This document shows positions 1 to 7,139 of a stretch of 13,811 nt of DNA, piece after piece. The DNA comes from Gemmatimonadales bacterium (GTDB taxonomy: Bacteria > Gemmatimonadota > Gemmatimonadetes > Gemmatimonadales > GWC2-71-9): the NCBI GenBank assembly GCA_013812695.1, contig JACCSZ010000337.1, positions 1-13,811 of the forward strand, read 5' to 3'. The notes below the pieces were generated by a model. It was not told the origin of the DNA. It saw only the letters and a list, made by a program, of their open reading frames with translations, and ran no database searches. The translations under genes were made by a program, and so were the position numbers. How positions within the stretch are numbered: the stretch's first letter is position 1; each line of letters begins with the position of its first letter.

Positions 1-322
1 TGAGGTCCGCCAAGCCGAGCACGTGATCGCTATGGAGGTGCGTGATGAATACCACGGTGACGCCGTCGATCGGCAGACCGGCCGCGGCGAGTCGCCGCTC
101 GACACCGACGCCGGCATCGACGAGGAACACCCGGCCTCCCACTACCACTGCGGTCGCCGGGCCCCACACGTCGGGCAGCGGCCGGGGCGTGCCGGTCCCG
201 AGCATCACGACCACGGTATTCTTCTGTGCTCCGGCCGGCGCGCGCTGAGCGGCGCCCGCGACAGCGCCCTGACACAGGAGGGAGGCCGCGAGGCCCAGCG
301 CAGCGCACAATGTGTTCGCCAT
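1..322 (-). CDS. Secreted metallo-beta-lactamase-fold hydrolase, N-terminal part (runs off left edge)
   Basis: The first 107 residues are present; the C-terminal part lies outside the window. Residues 1-30 form a Sec signal peptide: a short polar start, a hydrophobic stretch around AALGLAASLL, and a likely cleavage after an A-x-A type site near residues 22-25. The mature part begins with a beta strand and the LGTGTPRP loop (41-48), then FLVDAG (66-71), and the zinc-binding HLHSDH motif at 95-100 (H95, H97, D99, H100). This is the fold of RNase Z-like and arylsulfatase-like MBL hydrolases. An exported location argues against tRNA processing and for a periplasmic or extracellular small-molecule or ester hydrolase. 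The substrate cannot be told from this fragment. The ATG at 322-320 is supported by a GGGAG ribosome-binding site seven bases upstream (330-334). It is separated from the acetyltransferase remnant by 88 bp. Confidence 0.85.
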   Translation of the reverse strand, partial: MANTLCAALGLAASLLCQGAVAGAAQRAPAGAQKNTVVVMLGTGTPRPLPDVWGPATAVVVGGRVFLVDAGVGVERRLAAAGLPIDGVTVVFITHLHSDHVLGLADL

Positions 323-410
323 CGGTCGTCTCCCGTCTGCAGGGCTGCGGTGAATCTCGTGATGCGGTCTTGTGTCTCTGATCTGGAGCCGATCGCAGAT
401 TCTGCTGCGG
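323..410. other. Short non-coding gap upstream of the MBL hydrolase
   Basis: 88 bp between the acetyltransferase remnant and the MBL-fold gene, visibly less GC-rich than the surroundings. It holds the MBL ribosome-binding site (330-334) and probably its promoter, but no confident -35/-10 pair could be chosen. A short CGCAG/CTGCG inverted repeat with a 6-base loop falls just after the remnant's stop; it is too weak to call a terminator. Confidence 0.4.
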
Positions 411-659
411 TTACAGCCATTTCACGTACCGCAGCGTCTCAGCTGTATATCCTTGCCGCTCAAAGACAGCGCGCGCGTGCTCGTTGCTCGCAAACACATT
501 GAGGGTAATCATCTCAACGCCTTGGCTCCGCGCCCAGCCCTCGGCCGCCTCCAGCAGGGCGCGTCCGGATGCCGTCCCGGCGCCGCGCCCGAAGCGTTTG
601 GGCTCGCGGCGCGCCCGTTTCAGATCGAGGAGCCGGCGTTCAGGCCTCACCCGGCACAA
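411..659 (-). pseudogene. GNAT N-acetyltransferase remnant, C-terminal half with probable frameshift
   Basis: Only the C-terminal half of a GNAT domain is recognisable: the helix GRALLEAAEGWARSQG, the strand ITLNVFASN and the helix HARAVFERQGY, ending in YVKWL and a TAA stop. Those are acetyl-CoA-binding motif A/B elements. A full GNAT domain is about 140-160 residues, whereas the longest open frame here is 82 codons from a TTG and its first 25 or so residues look unlike the family. Just before the good region the reading frame seems broken. If one base is removed from the doubled G at 567-568 (plus-strand numbering), the minus strand reads RRRDGIGRALLEAAE, a perfect R-x-x-G-x-G coenzyme A loop. 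In the actual frame this becomes GAGTASGRALL. No N-terminal GNAT half is visible in any frame before dedA. I therefore read it as a decayed gene. A short functional protein is less likely. Confidence 0.6.
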
Positions 660-720
660 ACGAAACCACGGTCAGCCCACCACGCGAATGGGGGTCGGCA
701 CGGGCCGGCTCCACGAGGCT

Positions 721-738
721 CGCCGGATGACGCCGGCG
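721..738 (-). terminator. Possible weak hairpin downstream of dedA
   Basis: A perfect 6-bp inverted repeat, CGCCGG and CCGGCG, encloses a 6-base loop about 24 bases after the dedA stop codon. It lies in the roughly 100-bp non-coding gap before the acetyltransferase remnant, which is where the long operon would be expected to end. No T-tract follows on the minus strand, so it is not a textbook intrinsic terminator. In DNA this GC-rich such a short repeat could be chance. Confidence 0.2.
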
Positions 739-761
739 CGGTTCGAGGCAGGCTCTGGAAC

Positions 762-1346
762 TCACGGGGGCTCGTCGCTGGTGTCGTCCATATGCAACTT
801 CCGCTTCGCGGTCCAATGGATGATGGCCGTGAGCACAACCCCGACCACCACGACGCCGAGCAGCCAGAGCTGCACCCGCCGGACCTGCCCGAGGAGAACG
901 GCGGCACTGCCGCTCACGGCATACCCCAATCCCGTAAAGACCAGGGAGCCGAGCACGCACCCGATGGCATCCACGATCACGAAGCGGGACAGCGGCAAAC
1001 CGTGCAGCCCCCAGAAGACCATGCTGGCTGCTTTGGTGCCGTAGACGAACCGGGCGGCGATGAGCTGTGCCACCCCCACCCGCCCCGCCAGGCGTTCGAT
1101 CCGCGGGCCGATTTTCCGGTAGAAGCGGCTCGCGCGAAACCGCGGCCCGCGGACGCGGCCCAGGCTGAACCAGGCCAGATCGCCCACATAGCTTCCCAGC
1201 ATTCCCAGGGCGAGCGCCAGCGGAAGCGGGAAGTACCCGAGCTGGGCAAAGACGCCGGCCAGAATGAGCGTAAGGTCGCCCTCGACGGCCGCGCCGAGGA
1301 ACACTGCGACCAGGCCGTAGCACACTACCAGGTGCTCGAGGTCCAT
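762..1346 (-). CDS. DedA-family membrane protein
   Basis: A 194-residue integral membrane protein of the DedA/SNARE-associated (VTT) family, close to the usual length of about 200. E. coli DedA proteins such as YqjA and YghB support proton-motive-force balance, and other members flip lipid carriers (undecaprenyl phosphate, phosphatidylethanolamine). Hydrophobic segments lie near residues 5-35, 40-62, 105-145 and 157-178. Family landmarks are an acidic pair E22/D24 in the first re-entrant region, G51-x3-GD (55-56) and GR (63-64), and the conserved arginine R99. The second family arginine, six residues on, is Lys105 here (RFVYGTK in place of the usual RFxPGxR). The ATG at 1346 follows the ubiB-like stop by 19 bp, so it is probably the last gene of the operon. 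Its ribosome-binding site is weak. The transported substrate is not evident. Confidence 0.88.
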   Translation of the reverse strand: MDLEHLVVCYGLVAVFLGAAVEGDLTLILAGVFAQLGYFPLPLALALGMLGSYVGDLAWFSLGRVRGPRFRASRFYRKIGPRIERLAGRVGVAQLIAARFVYGTKAASMVFWGLHGLPLSRFVIVDAIGCVLGSLVFTGLGYAVSGSAAVLLGQVRRVQLWLLGVVVVGVVLTAIIHWTAKRKLHMDDTSDEPP

Positions 1347-1365
1347 ACCTAAACTCGCACCGTCG

Positions 1366-3003
1366 TCAGCGGTGCGGCCAGTTGCGTCGGAAGCTCAGCG
1401 GGTTCTGGAACAGATGGGTCGGCAGGAGGAAGATGACCAGGAACATCCCGAACGCGATGAGCAGCCCCATGATCAGCAACTCCAGCCTGCGCGTAGCGAG
1501 GTAGAGCACGCCGGCGAGGATGGCGACCGTAAAGGCGAACAGCGCCAGCAGCGCCCGCCGCACCTGCTGCGCCAGGAATCGCTGCAGCTCGAGCGTGTCA
1601 CGGGGGTGCCAGCGGACCCGGAGCTCATCCCGCTCGACGCGACGGACCAGGTCGCGAAGGGTGCGGACCGTGGTCATCGCCTCCTGCGTCCAGTCGGTGA
1701 ACTTCACCCGGGGATCCTGCTCCAGGACGCCCTGGATCAGCCGCGTCGCCGAGCGGCTGAGCACCGGCCGGGCCATCGCGAGCGCGTTGAAGTTGGGATC
1801 GTAGCGGAGCCCGATCCCCTCCACCAGCACCCCCGCGCGGCCGAAGTAGACCAGGTTGGACGGCAGCATCAGCGGCCAGTCGTAAAAGGTCTGCAGCACC
1901 TGCTCGACCAGGCGCTGGATCTGGCGGGGCGACATGTCGTCCTGCAGCGAGACCGACATCAGACTCTGCGCCGCGTCCCGCACCGTTCCGCGATCGACGT
2001 CCGGGTCGAGGATGCCGAGCTCGTAGAATCCGTTGATCACCCCGTCGACGTCCTGCCGTGCCGCCGCGAGGGCGGTCTCGATCAGCCGCCGGCGGGTCTC
2101 GCGCTCCACCTGCAACACCATCCCGAAGTCGAGCAGTACCAGCCGGCCCGCCGGGTCCACCAGGAGGTTGCCGGCGTGGGGGTCGGCATGGAAGACCCCG
2201 TCCTCCAGCATCATCTTGATGTAGGCGTCCACCACGGTCTCCACCAGCCGCCCCAGGTCCACCTCGCCCGACGCGATGCGCTCCTGCAGCCGGTCGATGC
2301 GCGTCCCTTCCATGTACTCGAGCACCAGCACGCGCCGGCTCACCAGCTCGGTCACCACTTCCGGGATGACCACGCGCGGCTCACTCTGAAAATTCCGGCG
2401 CAGGACGGCCGCGTTGCGCGCCTCCTCACGGAAATCGAGCTCCTCGCGAATGCGCTTGGAGAATTCGCTGACGATCGCGGTAATAGCTCTGGTGTGGTGG
2501 TTCGGGAACAGCAGGTTGAGCACGAACAGGATCCGGAAGGAGACGTCCAGATCCTTGCCGATCACCTCCTCCACACCGGGCCGCAGCACCTTGACCACCA
2601 CCTCGCGGCCGGCATACGAGGCCCGGTGCACCTGGCCGAGCGAGGCGGCGGCGAGCGGCTCGGAGTCGAAGCGCTCGAACAGTTGTGCGACGTCGCGCCC
2701 GAGCTCCTCCAGCACCACGCGCTCGGCCACGCCCGCCGGCAGCGGCGGGACGCGGTCCGTGAGCGTGCCGATGGCGGTGAGATACGGCTCCGGCAGGATG
2801 TCCGCCCGAGCCGCGAAGACTTGCGCGAGCTTGATGAACGTGGGACCCAGGCCGGCGAGCGTGGCCGTGAGATGTTCCGACCGGCGTCGATGGCGCTCCG
2901 GGTCTCGCCGCCGCGGGCGCCCGAGCACGAGGAATCGGCGCCGGTCCAGAAGGAACGCCAGCACGAAAGGAAAGAGCCGGCCGAAGACGACTAGTGCCCG
3001 CAC
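1366..3003 (-). CDS. ABC1/AarF/UbiB-family atypical protein kinase-like membrane protein
   Basis: 545 residues, typical for UbiB-type proteins (about 540-560). The kinase-like fold is marked by a KxGQ-type helix (K58-L-A-Q61, inside GPTFIKLAQ), the alanine-rich nucleotide loop AAASLGQVH (118-126), the ATP lysine K138 in VVVKVLRPG, the HADPHAGNLLV catalytic segment (272-282), and LDFG (291-294). Two C-terminal transmembrane helices (about 483-503 and 508-528) anchor it to the membrane, as in UbiB. Family members are ATPases that support polyprenyl-quinone synthesis or handling of isoprenoid lipids. The glycine of KxGQ is alanine here. I start it at the GTG at 3003, which has a strong GGAGG (3008-3012) four bases upstream and lies 10 bp after the mgtE stop. 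Longer in-frame extensions would run inside mgtE and show no family similarity. Whether it serves ubiquinone, menaquinone or another lipid is unknown, so I give no symbol. Confidence 0.9.
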   Translation of the reverse strand: MRALVVFGRLFPFVLAFLLDRRRFLVLGRPRRRDPERHRRRSEHLTATLAGLGPTFIKLAQVFAARADILPEPYLTAIGTLTDRVPPLPAGVAERVVLEELGRDVAQLFERFDSEPLAAASLGQVHRASYAGREVVVKVLRPGVEEVIGKDLDVSFRILFVLNLLFPNHHTRAITAIVSEFSKRIREELDFREEARNAAVLRRNFQSEPRVVIPEVVTELVSRRVLVLEYMEGTRIDRLQERIASGEVDLGRLVETVVDAYIKMMLEDGVFHADPHAGNLLVDPAGRLVLLDFGMVLQVERETRRRLIETALAAARQDVDGVINGFYELGILDPDVDRGTVRDAAQSLMSVSLQDDMSPRQIQRLVEQVLQTFYDWPLMLPSNLVYFGRAGVLVEGIGLRYDPNFNALAMARPVLSRSATRLIQGVLEQDPRVKFTDWTQEAMTTVRTLRDLVRRVERDELRVRWHPRDTLELQRFLAQQVRRALLALFAFTVAILAGVLYLATRRLELLIMGLLIAFGMFLVIFLLPTHLFQNPLSFRRNWPHR

Positions 3004-3012
3004 TTCCCCTCC
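3004..3012 (-). promoter_or_regulatory. Ribosome-binding site fixing the ubiB-like GTG start
   Basis: The minus strand reads GGAGGGGAA directly before the GTG, giving a GGAGG core with a 4-base spacer. It sits wholly in the 10-bp gap after mgtE. This supports the short start over upstream in-frame codons within mgtE. Confidence 0.7.
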
Positions 3013-3013
3013 C

Positions 3014-4351
3014 TCACAGCAGCAGCCATCCCGCCAGGCCGAGCAGCAGCAGAAAGCCGCACACGTCGGTGAAGGTGGTGACGAAGATGGAGGAGGCGAT
3101 AGCCGGGTCGATCCGGAAGCGCTCGAGCACGACTGGAATGAAGCCGCCCGCGAACCCGGCGACGAGCAGGTTGCCGGCCATCGCGAGAAACACCACCAGA
3201 CCGAGCCAGGGCTGCTCGCCCACCAAGGCGGCGACGATCCCGACGACGCCACCGATGGCGAGGCCGTTCACCATGCCGACCAGCACCTCCTTGGCGACCA
3301 CGCGCGCGAGCATCTGCCTCGGGATCAGGCCGAGCGCGAGGCGCCGCACCGTGACCGCCAGCGCCTGGGTGCCGGCGTTCCCGCCCATGCCGGCGATGAT
3401 CGGCATCCAGATCGCGAGCGCGACGGTGCGCTGGACCGTGCTCTGGAACAGATACACCACCCCACCCGCCAGAAAGGCCGTGAGCAGGTTGACGTAGAGC
3501 CAGGGCAGGCGGCTCCGCACCGCCTCGCGCCAGCCGGCGGCGAGCTCCTCGTCGGCGGGGACGCCGCCGAACTTGAGCAGGTCTTCGGTGGTCTCCGCCT
3601 CGACGACATCGATGACGTCGTCGAACGTGATCCGTCCGAGCAGCCGGCCCGCGTCGTCGACCACCGCGACGCTGGGGAGGTTGTACCGCGCCAGGAGCCG
3701 CGCGACTTCCTCCTGGTCCAGGTCGGGGGAGACCGCGATGTCGGCCGCCGTCATGAACTCCCGGACCCGGCGGTCGGGCCGGCTCACGACCAGTCCCTTG
3801 AACGGCAGCAGGCCGACCAGGCGGCGGTCGCCATCGACGACGAAGACCTGATAGAAGTCGTCGATTTCCTCCGCTTGACGGCGGATGTCCTCGAGCGCCT
3901 CCGCCACGGTGGCCGTGTCGCGTACGGTCACCGTGTGCGTCGTCATCCGCCCGCCGGCGCTCTCCTCGTCGTAGCGGAGGAGCTGGTCGACCTCGGCGCG
4001 GTGCTCGAGCGTCGACAGGATGCGCTCCTGCTGGACCGGATCGAGCTCGCCCAGGATGTCAGCCGCGTCGTCGTCCTCGAGCGCCTCGACGATCTCGGCC
4101 GCCCGTTCGGGCGCGAGCGCCGCCAGGGTGTCCTCCGCGTGTTCCTCCTCGGGCATCTCGGCGAGCGCCTGGCTCGAGAGCTCGGGCGGCAGCGCCTGGA
4201 CGACGATCAGCCGTTCCTGCTCGTCGAGCGCGGAGAGCACGTCGGCCAGGTCGGCCGGCTCGAATTCGCGGGCACGGCGCACGAAGACGGTGATCTCGCC
4301 CGTCCGAACGAGCTGCACCATCCGCTCGATCCGGTTGCCCGACGGGCTCAC
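3014..4351 (-). CDS. mgtE: Magnesium transporter MgtE
   Basis: 445 residues, the normal MgtE size. Domains in order: an N-terminal superhelical Mg2+-sensing domain rich in acidic residues (about 1-135), a CBS pair (about 137-254; TTHTVTVRDTATVAEAL, then a second repeat ending ITFDDVIDVVEAE), a connecting helix, and a five-helix membrane channel (about 282-445). Family signatures are present: GMGGNAGTQ (321-329) and TTFTD (425-429), whose D429 corresponds to the pore aspartate that coordinates Mg2+ in Thermus MgtE. It should import Mg2+ and close when cytosolic Mg2+ is high through its N and CBS domains. The GTG at 4351 overlaps the preceding corC-like stop as GTGA. A longer frame reaches back to 4498, but that part overlaps corC and has no similarity to the family. 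It follows two CorC-like genes, which strengthens the magnesium theme of the operon. Confidence 0.95.
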   Translation of the reverse strand: MSPSGNRIERMVQLVRTGEITVFVRRAREFEPADLADVLSALDEQERLIVVQALPPELSSQALAEMPEEEHAEDTLAALAPERAAEIVEALEDDDAADILGELDPVQQERILSTLEHRAEVDQLLRYDEESAGGRMTTHTVTVRDTATVAEALEDIRRQAEEIDDFYQVFVVDGDRRLVGLLPFKGLVVSRPDRRVREFMTAADIAVSPDLDQEEVARLLARYNLPSVAVVDDAGRLLGRITFDDVIDVVEAETTEDLLKFGGVPADEELAAGWREAVRSRLPWLYVNLLTAFLAGGVVYLFQSTVQRTVALAIWMPIIAGMGGNAGTQALAVTVRRLALGLIPRQMLARVVAKEVLVGMVNGLAIGGVVGIVAALVGEQPWLGLVVFLAMAGNLLVAGFAGGFIPVVLERFRIDPAIASSIFVTTFTDVCGFLLLLGLAGWLLL

Positions 4352-5538
4352 GCGCCGCTCGGCAGCAGCGGGACGGCCGGCGCGGCGCCCGACCGGATCA
4401 GCAGCCGCTCGATCCGCGTGGGCGACGCCTCCAGCACATCGAACTCGAGCCCGCGCACGCTGAAGCGCTCGCCGGCACTCGGGATCCGCCCCGCCCATTC
4501 GGCCAGCAGGCCCCCGATGGTCGTCGAGCGCCCCTCGGGAAGCGCGACGCCGAACCGTTCCTCGATCGCGTCCGGCGGCAGGTTGCCGTCGGTCTCGAAC
4601 AGCGCCGGGCCGCCGGCGGGCTCCGCCCGTGCCTCGTCGTCGTGCTCGTCGAAAATCTCGCCGACCAGCTCCTCGAGCAGGTCCTCGAGCGTGGCGATGC
4701 CCAAGGTGCCGCCGAACTCGTCGAGCACCACCGCCAGGTGGCGGCGCTCACGCTGCATGTCGAGCAGGAGGTCGCCGCAGCTCCGGCTGGCCGGCGTGAG
4801 CGCCACCGGCCGCACGGGAAGCGGATCGCCCGGCGTGAGCCGGAACAGATCGAACGCGTGCAGCATGCCGATGATGTCGTCGAGGGTCCCGCGGAAGACC
4901 GGAATGCGGCTATACCCGCTCTGCGCGAACACCAAGCGGATGTCCTCCAGCGCGTCGTGCTCGTCGACGGCAACGATGTCCGTGCGCGGCGTCATGACTT
5001 CGCGCACCGGCCGCACACTGAACGCCATCACGCCGCCGACGAGGAACAGCTCGTCGTCCGCGCGAAGCCCCACGGCGGCGCCCTCGCGCCAGATGGAGCG
5101 GAGGTCGGTGGGACGCGTGGCCACACGAGCCGGCAGCATCAGCCCCAGCACCCGCGACCACGGCCGAAGCAGTGGGATGACGCGCGCCGCCACGGTTTCC
5201 GCCCGGGGCCGGGTGAGCCACCGAGGGACCAGGTACGCGGCGAAGAGCACCACCGGAACGCCGAGCAGCGCGAGGGCGGCCACCAGGCGTGGCGCCCCGG
5301 AGCCGGCCAGCCCGGGAAGTGCCGCGCCCACGACCAGCACGCCGAGCGACGTCGTGGCGGAGGCGGCGGTGAGGTAGGCATCCACCTGAGTCAGCCAGGC
5401 GAGCGATGGCGTGGCGCCGCGAAGCCGGCGGCTCACCGCGTGGGTGAGTTCGGCCCGGCTCACGGTGATGAGCGCCGCTCCCGCCGTAGCGCCGAATGCC
5501 GCTACGATCAGCCCGACCGCCACGGCCAGCCAGCTCAT
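4348..5538 (-). CDS. CorC/HlyC-type CBS protein with degenerate CNNM membrane domain (copy B)
   Basis: 396 residues in the usual HlyC/CorC (YtfL/TlyC-like) order: an N-terminal CNNM/DUF21-like membrane domain with three or so helices (about 1-25, 52-78, 84-106), a CBS pair (MTPRTD at 182-187, GYSRIPV at 208-214, then LDEFGGTLGIATLEDLLEELVG at 272-293, here two overlapping pieces of one motif), and a C-terminal CorC_HlyC FAD-binding-like domain (about 310-385). The cytosolic half is textbook. The membrane half is poor: the usual G-E-I-x-P-K motif reads A-Y-L-V-P-R (101-106), and the GN-x2-VN helix reads SLGVLVVG (64-71), so the asparagine and glutamate of the ion pathway are missing. It is translationally coupled both ways, with ATGA to copy A upstream and GTGA to mgtE downstream. 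Likely a magnesium-related membrane protein; regulator or partner rather than transporter is my inference. Confidence 0.88.
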   Translation of the reverse strand: MSWLAVAVGLIVAAFGATAGAALITVSRAELTHAVSRRLRGATPSLAWLTQVDAYLTAASATTSLGVLVVGAALPGLAGSGAPRLVAALALLGVPVVLFAAYLVPRWLTRPRAETVAARVIPLLRPWSRVLGLMLPARVATRPTDLRSIWREGAAVGLRADDELFLVGGVMAFSVRPVREVMTPRTDIVAVDEHDALEDIRLVFAQSGYSRIPVFRGTLDDIIGMLHAFDLFRLTPGDPLPVRPVALTPASRSCGDLLLDMQRERRHLAVVLDEFGGTLGIATLEDLLEELVGEIFDEHDDEARAEPAGGPALFETDGNLPPDAIEERFGVALPEGRSTTIGGLLAEWAGRIPSAGERFSVRGLEFDVLEASPTRIERLLIRSGAAPAVPLLPSGA

Positions 5539-6731
5539 GGCAGTACCCGCGTCGCGCCCCCGAGCGGGGCCTCCACCGCCGGCCGGTAGACGGCTACCCG
5601 TCGCACTCGGCGCCGGATGACCTGCTCGACGACGAGCCGATACCCGTCGAGGTCGAGGGTTTCACCCGACCTCGGTACGCGGCCGAACTCCGCCAGCACC
5701 AGCCCGCCGACCGTGCTCACGTCCTCGCGGTCGAAGCTGTGCGACAGGACCGCCTCGAGCTCGGAGAGCGCGACGCCGCCCTCGACCCGGAGCTGGTCGT
5801 CGGCGACGACCTGGATCGGCGCCACCTCGTCGGTGTCGCGCTCGTCCTGGATCTCGCCCACGATCTGCTCGAGGATGTCCTCGAGCGTCACGATCCCGGC
5901 CGTGCCGCCGAATTCGTCCACGACCACGGCCAGGTGCCCCGGACCGCGCTGAAAGTCCCGGAGCTGGCGGTCCAGCGTCTTTCCTTCGGGCACGAATGCG
6001 GTCGGACGGATGAGCGACTGCCACGGCCTTCCGTCCTCCGCCCCGGCGGCCAGCACGTCCTTGGCATAGATCACCCCAGCGACCTCGTCGGGATGTCCGT
6101 CGTATACCAGCAGCCGCGCGTGCTCCGAGCTTCGGAGCACGGCGGTCACGTCGCCGCGGTCCGCGGCGGCGTCCACGGCGACGATGTCGATCCGCGGCGT
6201 CATGACCTCGGCTACGGTGGTGTCGGCCAGCGAGAACACGCCGAGCAGCATGTCGCGCTCCGCCGTCCCGGCCGGGCGCGTCATGCCGGCCGCGGGCGCA
6301 GCGCGGGCCCGGCTGTCCGCCCAGGTGGCCAGCCGGAGCAGCGGGCCGAACGGCGCGAGGGTGGCGGCCGCCGCGCGCCGGGCCGGACCGGTCAGCTCGG
6401 GTGCCACCGCCGCCAGCAGCCGCGGGAGCAAATCGCCGACCACCCAGACGAGCCCGACGGCGAGCGTGAGACGGAGCAGGCCGGCCGACGCCGACCGCGC
6501 CCACCACGCGACGGCGCCGCCCGCCGAGGCCCCCGCGAGCACCAGCAACGCCAGGTGGGCCACGTGCAGGTTGCGCGACAGGAGACCCGCTTCGCCGGCC
6601 TTGGTCGAAAACTCTCCGCCCAGCGCGCGGGGCAGATCGGCGTCGGACTCGGCGGCGAGCGCCAGCCACGCCGCCCACAGCGTGAGCACCGCCGCCACCA
6701 GGGGCGCGATGAACAGGCGCAGCAGCGCCAT
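5535..6731 (-). CDS. CorC/HlyC-type CBS protein with degenerate CNNM membrane domain (copy A)
   Basis: 398 residues. Residues 1-28, 55-78 and 85-110 are hydrophobic and replace a normal CNNM/DUF21 domain; the CBS pair follows (MTPRID at 177-182, then VVDEFGGTAGIVTLEDILEQ at 270-289) and a CorC_HlyC C-terminal domain (about 303-382). The GEIxPK motif reads GDLLPR (99-104): acidic residue and proline kept, lysine changed. I cannot find the GN-x2-VN asparagine motif. The first CBS repeat is also loose: a GYSR-type strand is replaced by HARLLVYDG (204-212). Its first ATG (6731) shares one base with the ybeY stop (TGATG). An extended frame to 6911 overlaps ybeY and has no family similarity. It is the direct neighbour of ybeY, the position of ybeX/corC in E. 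coli, so of the two copies this one best matches YbeX by location, although YbeX itself lacks a membrane domain. Confidence 0.88.
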   Translation of the reverse strand: MALLRLFIAPLVAAVLTLWAAWLALAAESDADLPRALGGEFSTKAGEAGLLSRNLHVAHLALLVLAGASAGGAVAWWARSASAGLLRLTLAVGLVWVVGDLLPRLLAAVAPELTGPARRAAAATLAPFGPLLRLATWADSRARAAPAAGMTRPAGTAERDMLLGVFSLADTTVAEVMTPRIDIVAVDAAADRGDVTAVLRSSEHARLLVYDGHPDEVAGVIYAKDVLAAGAEDGRPWQSLIRPTAFVPEGKTLDRQLRDFQRGPGHLAVVVDEFGGTAGIVTLEDILEQIVGEIQDERDTDEVAPIQVVADDQLRVEGGVALSELEAVLSHSFDREDVSTVGGLVLAEFGRVPRSGETLDLDGYRLVVEQVIRRRVRRVAVYRPAVEAPLGGATRVLP

Positions 6732-7138
6732 CACGCGAGCACGCCCACATAGCGCTCTTGCCGCCGCCACATGGCCGACGACGTGCGCCCCTCGTGCTCG
6801 GGATGCTCGCGGCCCAACGCATGCAGGGTGCCGTGGACGACGAGCCGGATCAGCTCCTCGCGCACGGCGATGCCCCGCGCCCGCGCCTCCCGCCTGGCGA
6901 CCCACGCGCACACGTAGACGTCCGCGAGGGTGCGGCCGGCCGGATCGGCCATGGCGAAGCTCAACACGTCGGTCGGATGGTCGTGGCCCTTGTGCACGGC
7001 ATTCAATTTCCGGATGGCGTCCCGGCCGACGAACGCGATCGAGACCCGCGCGCGCCGACGCTCGCCTCGCAGCACGGCCAGGACCGTGCGGCGGATCAGC
7101 GCGACGGGCAGCGGCACGCGGCGGCCGCTCACCGCCAC
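6731..7138 (-). CDS. ybeY: Endoribonuclease YbeY (rRNA maturation factor)
   Basis: 135 residues from the GTG at 7138. The zinc site H102-x3-H106-x5-H112 is present as HGTLHALGREHPEH, and PTDVLSF (55-61) is the other family hallmark. YbeY is a single-strand-specific metallo-endoribonuclease needed for 16S rRNA 3'-end processing and late 70S ribosome quality control. The conserved arginine before PTDVLSF in E. coli YbeY is a lysine-containing HKGHDH here, and the LGDI stretch is LADV (71-74); both are conservative. The GTG at 7138 begins one base after the pgpH stop; a second GTG at 7132 is equally possible (133 residues). No Shine-Dalgarno is evident, so translation probably depends on coupling to pgpH. 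Upstream phoH/ybeZ and downstream corC-like genes match the conserved ybeZ-ybeY-ybeX cluster. Confidence 0.93.
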   Translation of the reverse strand: MAVSGRRVPLPVALIRRTVLAVLRGERRRARVSIAFVGRDAIRKLNAVHKGHDHPTDVLSFAMADPAGRTLADVYVCAWVARREARARGIAVREELIRLVVHGTLHALGREHPEHEGRTSSAMWRRQERYVGVLA

Positions 7139-7139
7139 G

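Noticed and set aside
640..1323. 227-codon minus-strand frame overlapping dedA
   Set aside because: It is an out-of-frame shadow of dedA, Arg/Gly/Ala-rich with no motif. I checked its tail for a lost acetyltransferase N-terminus and found none.
3004..3252. Upstream extension of the ubiB-like frame to 3252
   Set aside because: The added residues lie inside mgtE, are Ser/Cys/Trp-rich and unlike the family, whereas the GTG at 3003 has a strong ribosome-binding site.
2414..5377. A 987-codon open frame on the plus strand opposite ubiB, mgtE and corC
   Set aside because: It is antisense to three clearly recognised genes, its translation is Arg/Ser/Pro-rich low complexity with no domain, and such long shadows are expected from third-position GC bias.
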